Shown: one piece after another, positions 1 to 13,459 of the stretch
Numbering within the stretch: position 1 is the first letter of the stretch
How the letters are laid out: each line of letters opens with the position of its first letter
Assembly (NCBI RefSeq): GCF_003369915.1
Contig: NC_046673.1
Span: forward strand, 20,885,718-20,949,717
Length of the DNA stretch: 64,000 nucleotides
Direction: 5' to 3'
From: Drosophila miranda
Taxonomy: Eukaryota > Arthropoda > Insecta > Diptera > Drosophilidae
The notes under the pieces: model-generated
What the model saw: the letters and a program-made list of their open reading frames with translations, nothing else
Databases searched by the model: none
Told to the model about the DNA's origin: nothing
Program-made: the position numbers and the translations under genes

Positions 1-2493
<2,493 letters not shown>

Positions 2494-3966
2494 TTTAAAC
2501 ACACAACACACACAAAAAAGGGGACAAAGGAGTAGACGGATGATGGTTCTGCGACTGGGGGCGACTGGAGGCGAGCGGGGCTGGGAAGAAAATTCGACAA
2601 GACAGGAAGCTGAGACGACATCCATCGATAGCACGGCAACGTTGCCCGAGAATAGAAATTTTAAGCAAACCTAGAAGCTATCCAGCTCAAAGCCACAAGT
2701 GTCCCAAAAATTGTATGCCCCTTAAAAGCAAGCACCCTTAACCCTTCTCCCCCTGAACCCAAACTTGAAATTGACGAGAATTTTTTTTTTTTTTCAATAA
2801 TATATCTAAGTCATCAAATGTATTCATTAATCGTCTCCGGTCAATTTGTAATGTGTTTGTGCGGCCAGTCCTACCCCAGAGCATGTCTGTCTGCGCACCG
2901 ATCCGGCCCCAGCCCAGGCAACGGCACGAAGTCCATGAGGAAAAAAAGGTTTATAAATTTACTGACTTATTGCGCTTGCATTAGTGACTTCAAAATCTAG
3001 GCTAAGGCTTTCAAAGAATGTTTATTATTATTTTTTTTTTTTTTTCCTAAATACGATATTCCTAACGGCGGTAATTTAATTTGAAAACTGGATTGTATCG
3101 AATCAAAATTGGAGTCTCGTATCCGATTGATTCGTTTGAAATGCCGGCATACCTTGGTACATTGTAAATATAAGCGTTTTCTTGTGCGTTTCGTCCGCCT
3201 CGATCACATCAACAAGTCACGCAAGCGCAGTTCGCTGAATTTCTCCGAAAAGGCGATCAAAATTTACAATTAATTCAAACACACAACACACACAAAAAAG
3301 GGGACAAAGGAGTAGACGGATGATGGTTCTGCGAGTGTATGCGACTGGGGGAAGACAAGACAGGAAGCTGAGACGACATCCATCGATAGCACGGCAACGT
3401 TGCCCGAGAATAGAAATTTTAAGCAAACCTAGAAGCTATCCAGCTCAAAGCCACAAGTGTCCCAAAAATTGTATGCCCCTTAAAAGCAAGCACCCTTAAC
3501 CCTCCTCCCCCTGAACACAAACTTGAAATTGACGAGAATTTTTTTTTTTAAATAATATTATATCTAAGTCATCTAATGTATTCATTAATCGTCTCTGGTC
3601 AATTTGTAATGTGTTTGTGCGGCCAGTCCTACCCCAGAGCATGTCTGTCTGCGCACCGATCCGGCCCCAGCCCAGGCAACGGCACGAAGTCCATGAGGAA
3701 AAAAAGGTTTATAAATTTACTGACTTATTGCGCTTGCATTAGTGACTTCAAAATCTAGGCTAAGGCTTTCAAAGAATGTTTATTATTATTATTATTATTT
3801 TTTTTTTTTCCTAAATACGATATTCCTAACGGCGGTAATTTAATTTAAAAACTGGATTGTATCGAATCAAAATTGGAGTCTCGTATCCGATTGATTCGTT
3901 TGAAATGCCGGCATACCTTGGTACATTGTAAATATAAGCGTTTTTTTGTGCGTTTCGTCCGCCTCC

Positions 3967-5217
3967 CTGGGAACACAGGCAGGAAAGCAGCAAAAGAAAA
4001 TTAATGAACACGCCGCACCTGACAAAGAAGAGATGAACGCGAAGAGAAGTGAAACAACAAAAGATAAAGATATACATATATACCATAGATAAGCAGTGAG
4101 AGCAACAGTGCTGGTAGGCGGCAAAAAGAGGCGCTGGTGGCACGAGAGAGAGCGAGACAGCGATAGGTAGAGTTAGATTCCAACTAACGGTAAACAACAA
4201 CAACAGCAACAAAAAACCCTTGCGAAATGGAACGGGACAGAAGGATAAGCGAAGAGCAGAGAGAATAGAGAGAAGAGGAGCATATAAGATTTGTTTCAAA
4301 CAATTATTTGTGATTTAAAAACATGAAATGATAAAAGTGTATTCAAAGGACTAGACAACATAATAATCTTAAATTAATAAAAACAACAAACAAACAAAAA
4401 TCAAACGTATGTATCATAATATAACCAGGTTGACTGCTTTTGTTTTAATCTTTGTTAAATTATATAGCAAAGCGTGCAGTGCCGTACCCGGAGTATGAAA
4501 GAACACACAGAAAACCAACTAACAAAAATTACATCATGACCAGGCAATAGAAACACTATATATATATATATAAATATATATATATCAACAAATATTACAT
4601 TATTACTATGCTATTATTTATGCAAACAGAATAATTAACAAATTATTTATGTGTAAAATAAAAAACAAAGGAAAACCACAAATTCGAGTCGATTGTGCGA
4701 ACAAAATATATCAATTCAATATTCCCATATGTTGATGGTATAGTATATAGTGCTATATCTATTTATATATATTTATGTGTGTATATAAATGATTGAACAG
4801 CCGTTAACTCAAATATCCCATAAGAATATCGGGACTATCCATGAATCCTTTTCCAGCCAAGCCGACTCCCCACATCTTTAGGTTTAAGGTTATGTGGGGG
4901 CGATCATCGATTAGCGATTACCGATCGCCACCCCAGAGCTGTATTCCACACTGTATCCCACTCCCCCCAGAGTTGTATTGTATTCCAAGCCGTGAGCAAC
5001 AAGAAATACCGTAAGGGCGGAACACGCAGCCCCCATCCTTCCTTCTAACCGTTCGATCGAAAACGTGGGAGCTTGAATCTGTTTAAAATTGAAAATAAAT
5101 TATATTTCATGTAGAATTCATTGGGAACCAACCATTATTTAATCGAATCTGTTTCGGGGAATTTATCGCTTAAATTATAGATTATATTTTGTTGGACTAC
5201 AGACTACTGGATAGAAC
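3967..5217. other. Convergent intergenic region, Usp7 and Tango4 3' UTRs
   Basis: No gene is seen here. The stretch is A-rich on the + strand up to about 4700, with AATAAA words near 4655 and 5093 that could end long Usp7 transcripts. A (TA)n run lies near 4557-4585. The part from about 4850 to 5060 is less AT-rich, with no open frame that looks coding. Tango4 converges from the other side. Confidence 0.6.
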
Positions 5218-6706
5218 TTAGAACTTGCGACGCTTTAGCAGATCTGGCCGCCAGTTGACTGGATGCGTCTCCTCGCTGGCCTCGTCATCCTCCTTGTACA
5301 CCTTGATCGTCTTGTCCGCCTCAGCGGTGATAAGACGCGTGCCCGAATGGTCGAAGCACATGGCAAATATGCCCGCCTCGCTGTCCATGGAGCCGGGCTG
5401 GACGGGGGCCTGGAATCGCTGGAAATTGTAGCCGGTGCGCCAGTCCCAGAAGAACATGGTGCCGTTGTCGCCGCCAGAGACGAGCACGCCATCGTTATTG
5501 GCCGCCATACAGTTGACAATGGCCGTGTGGCCGGAGATGTTTTGCACGAAATTGCCCTCGGGACAGCGCCACTGCTTGATGTTGTCGGGCGAGGCGGAGG
5601 CGAACATGTACAACGATGGATGCAGCACAACGCTGCGCACAGACTTCTTGTGGTTGGTCAGGGTGCAGACGCTCTTACCGGCAGCCAGATCCCACAGGCG
5701 CACGGTCGAGTCGTGGGATCCAGTGATGATCTGTGGATTGGTGGCCTGGGCCACCACACTAGCCACCGTATTGGTGTGCCCGGACAGCGTGTGCACATTG
5801 GCCTTGGTCCTCATGTCCCAGATGCGAGCCGTGGAATCGCGCCCAGAGGTGGCCAGCACATCGATGGTCGGATGGAGGGCCAGTGAGTAGACTGCAGACA
5901 GATGGCCATGGTAATGTCGGATCACTTTGTTGTACTCCAGATCCCAGCACTTCACCTGGCGATCCTCGCCGCAGCTGAACAGATACGGATGCTTGGTGCT
6001 GACTGCCACTCCCCTCACGGTGCTCACGTGGCCGGTGAGCGAGAGTTTCAGCTTACCGCTGGCCAAATCCCAGATTTTGATGACACGATCCCCGGCACCG
6101 GTGGCGAACCACTCGTTGCCCGGCTCTACAGCTATGCAACGGACCCAACCCAAATGTCCGGAAATGACGCGGGAGAGTTTCCAGGGTGCATGCCACTTGG
6201 GCTTCGGTATGGTGGGTGCCTTCTTTGGTATGAGCTGCAGATTGCTGGCGCCATTGGATCCGGGTCCATTGCCATTGTTGGGCATGGAGGCCCGTACGAG
6301 GGATGTGCTATTGCTACCCGGTATGGACAGCACCGTGTCGGGGCGACGCGCATCGGCATTGAACTTCAACATGCTGTTAGCAGTGTCTGTGCTCCCGTCT
6401 GTGATGGCCAGTGGTCTTTCCACGGCATGTCCTGATGGTGTCCTTCTGGGCTCATTGGCTGTCGCAACCCTGTCAAGCAAGGAGCCATAGGTATCTTTGG
6501 CCTTGATCGACCGCCGCTGCTTGTCCCTGTGTCAACGAAAATGGGTATGAAGCTTGGAGCTTTGTTAATATGGATCCAAACCGGGGTACTCACAGTCGGT
6601 CGTCGACATCTGGCAGGTTTCCTTGATTGGAGACAAACAGATCGTGTGTGCGCTTTAGGGAGCGGAATATAAGCGTGTGCACGCTGTGCTTTTGCACGTC
6701 CTCCAT
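5218..6706 (-). CDS. Tango4: Tango4, PLRG1/Prp46-type WD40 spliceosome protein
   Basis: Two coding exons on the minus strand, 6706-6594 and 6526-5218, joined across a 67-bp intron (GTGAGT..CAG). Exon 1 supplies 37 codons plus 2 bases and the join restores frame, giving about 473 residues, normal for the family. The start [20 protein letters not shown] is the conserved PLRG1 N-terminus. After a Ser/Asn/Gly-rich linker, a seven-bladed WD40 propeller begins near the [17 protein letters not shown] repeat; GH..V....WD signatures recur about every 42 residues. PLRG1 is a core part of the Prp19/CDC5L complex needed to activate the spliceosome. The fly name comes from a screen for secretion and Golgi organisation, which may be indirect. 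Two DRE-like words lie just upstream. Confidence 0.95.
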
Positions 6707-6823
6707 TGATCAAATAAATTAAATGTACTTTAGCTAAACAAAACAAAAATGCGGCTTCTTTGCTAGCCGACAAAACTGTCATTCACCCAGGAACGCACGC
6801 ACATTCGCTTGTGAGGGCTGAAA

Positions 6824-6860
6824 TCGGTTATCGATTTGGACTATCGATTTAGACCATGCA
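6824..6860 (-). promoter_or_regulatory. Paired DRE-like sites upstream of Tango4
   Basis: Two ATCGATTT words in direct repeat (GGTTATCGATTTGG and GACTATCGATTTAG) lie about 120-150 bp upstream of the Tango4 start codon. TATCGAT is the core of the DREF/BEAF-32 site typical of Drosophila housekeeping promoters, which fits a spliceosome gene. The transcription start was not located. Confidence 0.55.
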
Positions 6861-7088
6861 ATAATGAAAACGAAGGAACTATATTTTAAACCACATTTTC
6901 CTCATTTCCTCCACATTATATCTCAACATCTTCTCAGATAAATTTAGCAGACGCCAGTCGTTTTTTCAGTGTTAAATACACGTCCACCCGCTCGACACTC
7001 CCGCACACCCACTGATATATGAATATAATCTAAACCTTTTGAATAAATTTCTCACTTCGTTTCGATTGTTTTGTCTTGTTTTTTATTA

Positions 7089-8215
7089 TTAGTTAGCGGG
7101 AACCGGCGACCCAGAAGCAGCATTACTCGATGACAGAGATGAAGATGTTGGGGAGACCGACGCTGACGAAGTGCTGGCCGCAGCATTGGAAGTACTATCC
7201 TGTGCCCCCGAAATTCTGGAGTTGAAGAACTGTTTGATCTGTCGGGAGTTGGTAAACGAACGGAACGAACACTTTTAAATGCATCTAACAGGGGTTGTAA
7301 CTGCAATGGCTTACGATGCGCTTAATGTAGTTGCACGAGGTTTCGTTGTTTGAACTCGATACTACGTTGTCCACTCGGTACGGTGGCGAAATGGTGACTT
7401 CGTTAAGGATCTGTATGTTCAGTCCCTGCCATGATACTTCATTGTACTGTGATTGCATGCATGCGAATAAAAGATAACAAGATGAGATTATGTGGAAATT
7501 GACTTTTGCCAGACACAGTAATGTGCGACGCGTACCCCATATTGTTTGGCTATCGCTCTATAAAGTTCTTGTGCTTCTGAGCTCACGTCAGCGTTCTGGG
7601 ACTTGAGATACTCCCGACGACGTTCCACTGCTTTCTTCAGCCGCATTTTAACCTGAAAAAAGATTTAAAGGTTCACAACTTATCGCACATCTTCCGTTGC
7701 GGCTTACGTTGCTGCTCACCTGTTCCAGATTTAACTTCTGCGGTTCCGCGACGAAGTTCCCGTTGCACTCCTTGATCACCTGCACGTTGCTGCATAGCGA
7801 AAGATTCAACACATAGATATCACTCAGCTCCTCCGTTGTCTTCGATCGGCATTCTGTTTTGGGGAAAAAAGGCAACAGCGGAAAAAGGTGGGAAAGTGGG
7901 AAGCGGGGAAAGAAAGAGGGGAGCAAATATTTTTGGCGCGATGTACGGAGAACCAAATTCTGGATGTCTTAACTATTATATAAAAGCATCAATGGGATGC
8001 CCACAACACATCAGACACAACTCACTCTTTACAACAATTCAATTGGGTTTTTGACAATAAAAAAGGATACTCAAGATAAGCATCTTTGTGTTATGGTCGA
8101 AAGCGAGAACCTCGCCCTCCACTTCCTCATTGAAACAGGTTGTGCACATCACTGTGGATCCAATGCTGAAGCAGTCGTTCACTGCATTGCCGGCGGTTGC
8201 AGTGGCAGCGGCCAT
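7089..8215 (-). CDS. Lsm12: LSM12 homologue (LSm plus anticodon-binding-like AD domain)
   Basis: Five minus-strand exons fit: 8215-8071, 7853-7720, 7652-7536, 7446-7315 and 7271-7089, about 236 residues. The start MAAATATAGNAVNDCFSIGS leads into an N-terminal LSm fold (STVMCTTCFNEEVEGEVLAFD). The AD domain follows (EPQKLNLEQVKMRLKKAVERR) with the conserved YGYNEVSWQGLNIQILNEVTI block. LSM12 links Ataxin-2 to partners, and in flies supports translation of the clock gene period in pacemaker neurons. The last exon is the least certain part: it needs a 43-nt intron (7314-7272). Without it the protein would end after about 14 extra bases of coding at a TAG near 7290. With it, the tail carries a Ser/Ala-rich stretch ending in GSPVPAN. 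The A-or-B paralogue could not be decided with certainty. Confidence 0.85.
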
Positions 8216-9493
8216 CTTTAATTGGTAGACTTGACTTGGAGAGTGGAGTGGAGTCGACCTAGGGCCTGGCCTGGGGGTCGAGTTGGAGGAGCTGGGCAGC
8301 TTTCAATCCTGCAGAGCTTCGCTACGAATGTACTGTGCGCTGGCTGGCTTGTGCGTTCCGATTGTTTACACAACTTTGAACACGTAGTACACGAGTATGC
8401 GATGTGATGCAAAACAACAATTAATATGACAAATCAAAAAAATTCAATTGAACCATGCGAACGTTGTGGAGTTCTAGCTGTGTGATCTGGACCTGGTTGA
8501 CGGACGTAAGCTTATTGTTCCTGCTTCCACGGGTCTGTTACTTATGGTCTTCGTTTTGATGTTGCCGTTTGCCGCCGCGGACTCGCTTTCACATTCACGT
8601 TTCTGTTTCTGCCTCTAGCGTAGATGTCGCTTCATAGAAGTGATTTTCTAATCGCTTCGTTTCAATCTTTCCGCTTGAAACGAACAGCTGTGTTGGCCAA
8701 AAACTATTGATCTATATGGAGTTCAAGCGTACAGTCGATTTTAAATACGTGTTTTTTTGTTTTGTAATTGAGAAAATGGAAAATATGCGAAAAAGTGTTT
8801 GGTCAACACACGAACAAGGTAGGGCTGCAAAACCATCGATGGCACTGTCGATAATATCGATGGTTTGAGAACTTTGCAATAGATAATTTGTTTTACGTTT
8901 GAGAGAAAAGTATTATTTCGAAGTCTTTAAAGCGAATTAAGCGCAATTTAAAAGGATGTGGGAAACCAATCTCCTAGCGAGAAGCCTCCAACCAAAAAAT
9001 CACAAATGGAATTATAGATATATCGATGTTTTTGCAGCCCTGGTATGCAGCCGAAAGTAGTTTATGAACGAAGATATAAAAAAGAACTATTACCTGTAGT
9101 GAACGACGTAAATAGGTTCAGCTTAATCGTCCTTTTTTATTCACGATTGGGAAATGATATTACGGATTTTTAAATGCGATTTAGTTTTACCAGCGTGCTA
9201 TGACCGTCAGCGCTGAACATTTAATTTTATCCAACAAATTATTAAATTTTTTACACGATTGGCTGTTTTTTTTTTTACTTTTTCACAACTATTTCTAAGC
9301 AATAGAGGTCACAAAATGTTTACAGATTGAAGAATATTTTTTAAATGGACTACACCATACAGGGATGGAATTGTCATGGAGCTCTCAGTTTTGCTACTAA
9401 ATATCGATATCGATTACTATATTTTATGTACAGATCTTCGGCTTGGATGCAGTCCATCCGCCTTTAAATTAAATAGTAAATCGCGCGGACAAC
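8216..9493. promoter_or_regulatory. Divergent promoter region, Lsm12 (-) and Chrac-16 (+)
   Basis: The 1.28 kb between the two start codons contains no convincing gene. It holds several TATCGAT/ATCGAT words (8834-8862, 9021-9027, 9403-9415), arranged partly as an inverted repeat listed separately. The last pair, ATCGATATCGAT, lies about 80-90 bp upstream of the Chrac-16 start codon. This looks like DREF/BEAF-type housekeeping control for both genes. Transcription starts cannot be fixed from sequence alone. Confidence 0.5.
8822..9040. repeat. 219-bp element bounded by 19-bp inverted repeats containing a DRE
   Basis: GGGCTGCAAAACCATCGAT at 8822-8840 is matched in inverted orientation by ATCGATGTTTTTGCAGCCC at 9022-9040, 18 of 19 positions. 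The interior is AT-rich and non-coding, with further ATCGAT words near 8855. Each arm pairs a DRE core with CAGCCCT, the CARCCCT promoter word of Drosophila. It could be a MITE-like insertion or a back-to-back promoter. Confidence 0.6.
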
Positions 9494-9901
9494 ATGGTCG
9501 AGCCGAAAACTACAGCACCGCACCAACGGACCCCCACTGCCGAGACCGTTCTCCCCCTCAGCCGGGTGCGGACAATCATGAAGAGCTCGATGGACACCGG
9601 CTTAATTACGAATGAAGTGCTCTTCCTGATGACCAAATGTAGTGAGCTCTTTGTGCAGCATTTGGCGCGAGAAGCCTACGCGGCCTCTTGTTCCAAGGAG
9701 ACAAGTGACACCCTCAAGTATGAGCATCTCTCTCAGCTGGTGAACAAGAGCTCGAATCTCGAGTTTCTTCTGCAAATTGTTCCAGAGAAGATACGTGTGC
9801 ACACATTCCAAGAAATGCTCCGGCTAAATCGTTCCGGTGCCACCAGCGATGATGACGATGATGATTCTGAATCCGAATCTGAGTCCGAATCGGATGAATG
9901 A
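9494..9901 (+). CDS. Chrac-16: Chrac-16, histone-fold subunit of the CHRAC chromatin remodeller
   Basis: A single-exon gene of 135 residues. The histone fold spans about residues 20-110: PLSRVRTIMKSSMDTGLITN forms the first helix and loop, EVLFLMTKCSELFVQHLAREAY the long central helix, and LKYEHLSQLVN with FLLQIVPEKIR the C-terminal helices. It ends in an acidic Asp run followed by SESESESESDE. This closely matches the fly protein (homologue of human CHRAC15/CHRAC1, NF-YC/H2A-like), which pairs with Chrac-14 and helps the ISWI-ACF complex slide nucleosomes. An in-frame upstream TTG/ATG region exists but the conserved start is at 9494. Its 3' UTR, including the AATAAA signal, is duplicated. 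Confidence 0.96.
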   Translation: MVEPKTTAPHQRTPTAETVLPLSRVRTIMKSSMDTGLITNEVLFLMTKCSELFVQHLAREAYAASCSKETSDTLKYEHLSQLVNKSSNLEFLLQIVPEKIRVHTFQEMLRLNRSGATSDDDDDDSESESESESDE

Positions 9902-9959
9902 TACGCCAGAACCCCCATCGCCATCCTCACATAATCGACCACCTCTCTACACTCATTGC

Positions 9960-10323
9960 TTGTTACTAAACGTTTGATTATGCCGTTAATAATTTACTTC
10001 ATGCAGATTCTATATATAATTAAGTTCTGTGTTTTGTATGTCTCCAAATATACTCTATATGAGTAAGTGCAGTTTTTAAGAATAAATAAATACGTATAAT
10101 GAAACAATAGTGCATCTAAAAATACCGAGCTCCTGACAGCTCCTGTTACTAAACGTTTGATTATGCCGTTAATAATTTACTTCCTGCAGATTATATATAT
10201 AATTAAGTTCCGTGTTTTGTATGTCTCCAAATATACTCTATATGAGCAAGTGCAGTTTTTAAGAATAAATAAATACGTATAATGAAACAATAGTGCATCT
10301 AAAAATACCGAGCTCCTGACATC
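9960..10323 (+). repeat. 183-bp tandem duplication of the Chrac-16 3' end, including poly(A) signals
   Basis: The block starting TGTTACTAAACGTTTGATTA at 9961 recurs at 10144 and runs to GAGCTCCTGACA in both copies. The two copies differ at only a few positions. Each contains AATAAATAAATA (near 10082 and 10265), so Chrac-16 has two equivalent poly(A) signals. Confidence 0.93.
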
Positions 10324-10606
10324 CTGACAATCTATTCTATCCTTAACACTGTTCTTTCTCTCTAACTGCAAGAATTATACATACAGAAACCACGAATGGA
10401 ATCGTGGCCAGGATAAGGTTTAGGAGCCATTAATCTTCAATTCTGAAATATAGTTGTCGTAGGTCCCAGCCCAGCCATAAATTAATTCAATGATCGAAAC
10501 ACGTTTGGATTTTTTGAAGAATAATTATAACATATAATTGCACTTGGATACGATTTGTGATGCGTTTTTAAACAGCAAACAATTATGATTTAGGATTTCG
10601 GATTGC
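10324..10606. other. Convergent intergenic gap between Chrac-16 and regucalcin
   Basis: A short AT-rich stretch with no coding sequence. It should hold the regucalcin 3' UTR on the minus strand. Nothing else is recognised. Confidence 0.5.
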
Positions 10607-11755
10607 CTAGGCCTTTAGATAGGCGCCTGGATAGCCGGTGGCATTCAGGCCCGTCACCTTATAGGTGGTGCCCGCTGGGGCCGGCTGGTCGAACTTGGCC
10701 GCGGTTGTCACATAGAGAATGTCCAGGTTGGGGCCACCGAAAGCAGCCGAGGTTATCTGCTTGGTGGGAAACTTGATTTCCAACAGGACCTTGCCGGTGC
10801 TGTGTGGATAGCAAAACGGGAAAACCAGGGGTTACAGCAGGAGGAAATGGAATAAACGATGGCTTTCGCAGGGACTTACTTTGGGTTGACCTTGAAGATG
10901 GTGGCACCGTTAAATGTGGCCACATAGAGATTACCCTCGGTGTCGATGGTTAGACCGTCGGGCAGCAGATGATCCTTGGGGCTGGTCTTGCGCAAGTTGA
11001 AGATCACCTTGGGGTTGCTGGACACGCCTGTCTCGAAATCGTAATCGTATGACTTGACCTCGTAGTCGGTGGTGTCAATGTAGTAAAACTTCTTGGCCTT
11101 CTCGTCCCAGGCCAAGCCGTTGGAGATGCCCACATCACCCTTCACAATGGACACCTGGCCGCCAGCCTCCCACTTGTAGAGCTCACCGTGACGGAACTCA
11201 AACTCATCGCCAATGTAGCGCATGGTGCCGCCAAAGAAGCGACCACGGGGATCGGCCTTGGCGTCATTCAAGCGGTTCTTATCCATCTCCGGCTGTACCT
11301 CGAACAGGGTGCGCACCACCTTGGCCACTGGCGAGACTCCATCCCAGTTGACAATCACCACGCGGCGAGCACAGCCAACGGCAAACTCCTGGGGCTTGCC
11401 CTTAATCGGCAGGACGAAGGCGGCGAAACTCTCGCCTTCAATCTGCGTCTTGTACACCTTGTTCTGCTTGAAGTCGTAACGAAGCAGTTTTCCAGCCTCC
11501 AAATCGACGTAGTACAAGCTCTGGGTGGCCACATCCCAGTGGGGACCCTCTCCTAGGCCGGCATAGGAGTCAGGAAGTGGTTCAACTTTGTAGGACATCT
11601 GCAAGGAGAGGACGAGATTGGAATTTAAGTGATTGGATTGGAGTGAAAGTTGGAGCAAATCCACACGCCGCCACGCCACCCAAATGTACCGTCAAGCCAA
11701 AGAGAGCTCCCGTTAGGGCGATGGTCAGCGGGAGAAATCTGATGGAAGTCAGCAT
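10607..11755 (-). CDS. regucalcin: Regucalcin (SMP-30/gluconolactonase family)
   Basis: The core protein starts MSYKVEPLPDSYAGLGEGPH at 11598, runs to 10880, and after a 79-bp intron continues 10800-10607, about 303 residues. It is a six-bladed beta-propeller of the SMP-30/Gluconolaconase/LRE family. Metal-site features are visible: the early GEGPHW glutamate, KNRLNDAKADPRGRFFGG with its Asn and Asp, GISNGLAWD, and LPDGLTIDTEGNLYV. Family members bind divalent metal and act as lactonases; vertebrate regucalcin is linked to calcium handling and ageing. A second upstream coding exon at 11755-11690 (22 codons, MLTSIRFLPLTIALTGALFG) ends at a GTACAT donor and joins in frame to the ATG exon. That adds a signal-peptide-like N-terminus and predicts a secreted isoform beside the cytosolic one. 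Confidence 0.93.
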
Positions 11756-11785
11756 CTTGCACGGGCTCTGGGCGAATCGAGCTGT

Positions 11786-11832
11786 GTTTACCAACTGAAT
11801 CTGCTGCCGCTCGATGGGAGGGTTTTTATTGA
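11786..11832 (-). promoter_or_regulatory. Regucalcin proximal promoter (TATA-like plus initiator), signal-peptide isoform
   Basis: On the minus strand AATAAAAACC (11830-11821) is followed by TCAGTT with its A at 11796, a match to the Drosophila initiator TCAGT. This start would give a roughly 40-base leader before the ATG at 11755. Confidence 0.55.
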
Positions 11833-13459
11833 TTAAACGCCTGACATTAGCGGAACCAAACCGCGGAACACAAATCTGAGTCTCAGATTCTGCGTTTATT
11901 TTCATGTTTTTCACAGACGCTGCAGCTGCGCACTTTTGACGTCATGCCCTTCACTTACTCAGCAGCAGTGGCGTTGCGATTACGTTTGATTGCCTTTACC
12001 TTTTTGTATTTTAATTGACTTTTGATGTTCAAGCGCCTGGTCTGGTTGTTGTTGCGGTTGATGCTGCTGCTGCATTATAGTACTGGCTAAACGAGCATGC
12101 AGCTGCTGCAGGAAGCAGTTGGGCCGCCCCTGATTGATTAGTATGTCTACACAGTGGTAGAATTTGGCGAGCAGCTCTCACAATTTAAAACAAGGACTGA
12201 TTCATTTTTGAGCAATATTTGCGAGCTGTCTCGTTTAGACAGTACTTAAAGAGCATTTCACAGAACTGTTTGGAGGTATGTCATCGGGTATCGCTATCGA
12301 ATGCACACTTGTAAATGCAACCCGGTGTACCACCAGCTGCATTTGGCCATAACGGTTCAAGGCAAGACAAAACAAACATCTTGCATTAATTAATTACAAA
12401 ATCTCTGAATATTTTGACTTTGAAGCTCTCACTCACAAAAAAAAATTATGCAAAAAAAAAAGGAGAATGGCCGCTCAAGGACCGTTGCAAGTTTGCTGTC
12501 CACAGGATCGTACATACCTTTGAATAAACGCTTTCTTAGTCTTGCAGAATAGAACAAATCCTTGAGCACTTCTCCGTCGAATAACGCGTTGACACTGAAG
12601 TTAATACGATCAGACCGAAACCTTTTTATAGCCAGCCGGCAGCCGGCAGCCGGCTTTAGCGTGATATACAAACACACCAGCAGCAACACACTATGGATTG
12701 ATAAGAAGCGACAATATTGGAGGGGGGCTGTGGCCTGGTCAGTAGCCAGAGAAGAGAACCCAGGCACCAAAGAACCAGATAAGACATAAAGCCAGTGCAA
12801 ATGGAGCTGCTGGAATAACGATTTTGCTGCATATTTATTATCACATCGCACCCAATGAAATGCCATTATTGTAATAGGAGCCAGACTTAAAAGGAATACA
12901 ACTGCACAACTTTCTGCCGTATGTGGGAGTGGCGTTGGCGGTAGCTGATAAGCCACGAGGCTATTTTAATTATAATAATTTTTTTACAAGTACATATTTC
13001 ATTGCCAGATACCTATATGTTTCCGCTCAGCCTGTGATAACATGCACATGCAGTAAGGCCTGTGCGATAAATTCGCATCGAAACAGTCGCACTGTCGCCT
13101 GGTTAAGGATGCTGCTGCTGTTGTGTTGTTGTATCAGTTTGGACCTGACCCCCAGGCCGCTTCTTCAGTCTGCACTATCAGCAAAGAGGGGCCGAGAGGG
13201 AAGGGGCCGTGACGTTGCCAAAATCTAGGAGGCCCAGACAGAGCCAGAATCTAATCGCTGCCAGTCATGACCCTATGAGTCCTATGACTTGTAATTCTTT
13301 CTATTTTTGTCTTGATTTCAAATTTAAATTGCTCTTTAATTAATTGGAGTAAGATTTATTACCATATTTGTACAATTGTCCATTGATAAGGTGACCATAC
13401 AGCCTTTTACACTTCAAATCCGATATGATGAACATCACCAAAATTATGCCAAAATATTA
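11833..13459. other. Intergenic region upstream of regucalcin
   Basis: Apart from the distal promoter and 5' exon, nothing recognisable as a gene. There are short Gln/Leu-type triplet runs (for example TGCTGCTGCTGC near 12062) and a small CAGCCGG triple repeat at about 12633-12655. The one long minus-strand open frame here does not look like protein. Confidence 0.5.
12518..12632 (-). promoter_or_regulatory. Regucalcin distal promoter and non-coding 5' exon
   Basis: On the minus strand TATAAAAAGG (12630-12621) precedes TCAGT (A at 12596) at the same spacing as the proximal promoter. A 79-base leader follows and ends at AAAG|GTATGT (donor 12517). Spliced to the acceptor TTGCAG directly before the ATG at 11598, it would make the cytosolic regucalcin isoform. 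The assignment is inferred from signals and position. Confidence 0.5.

Noticed and set aside
5263-6490. Long + strand open frames across Tango4
   Set aside because: Shadows of the WD40 gene on the minus strand; composition and position follow the real codons.
12429-12956. 175-codon minus-strand frame
   Set aside because: It overlaps the regucalcin distal TATA box and non-coding exon, has no domain-like features and starts in unremarkable sequence.
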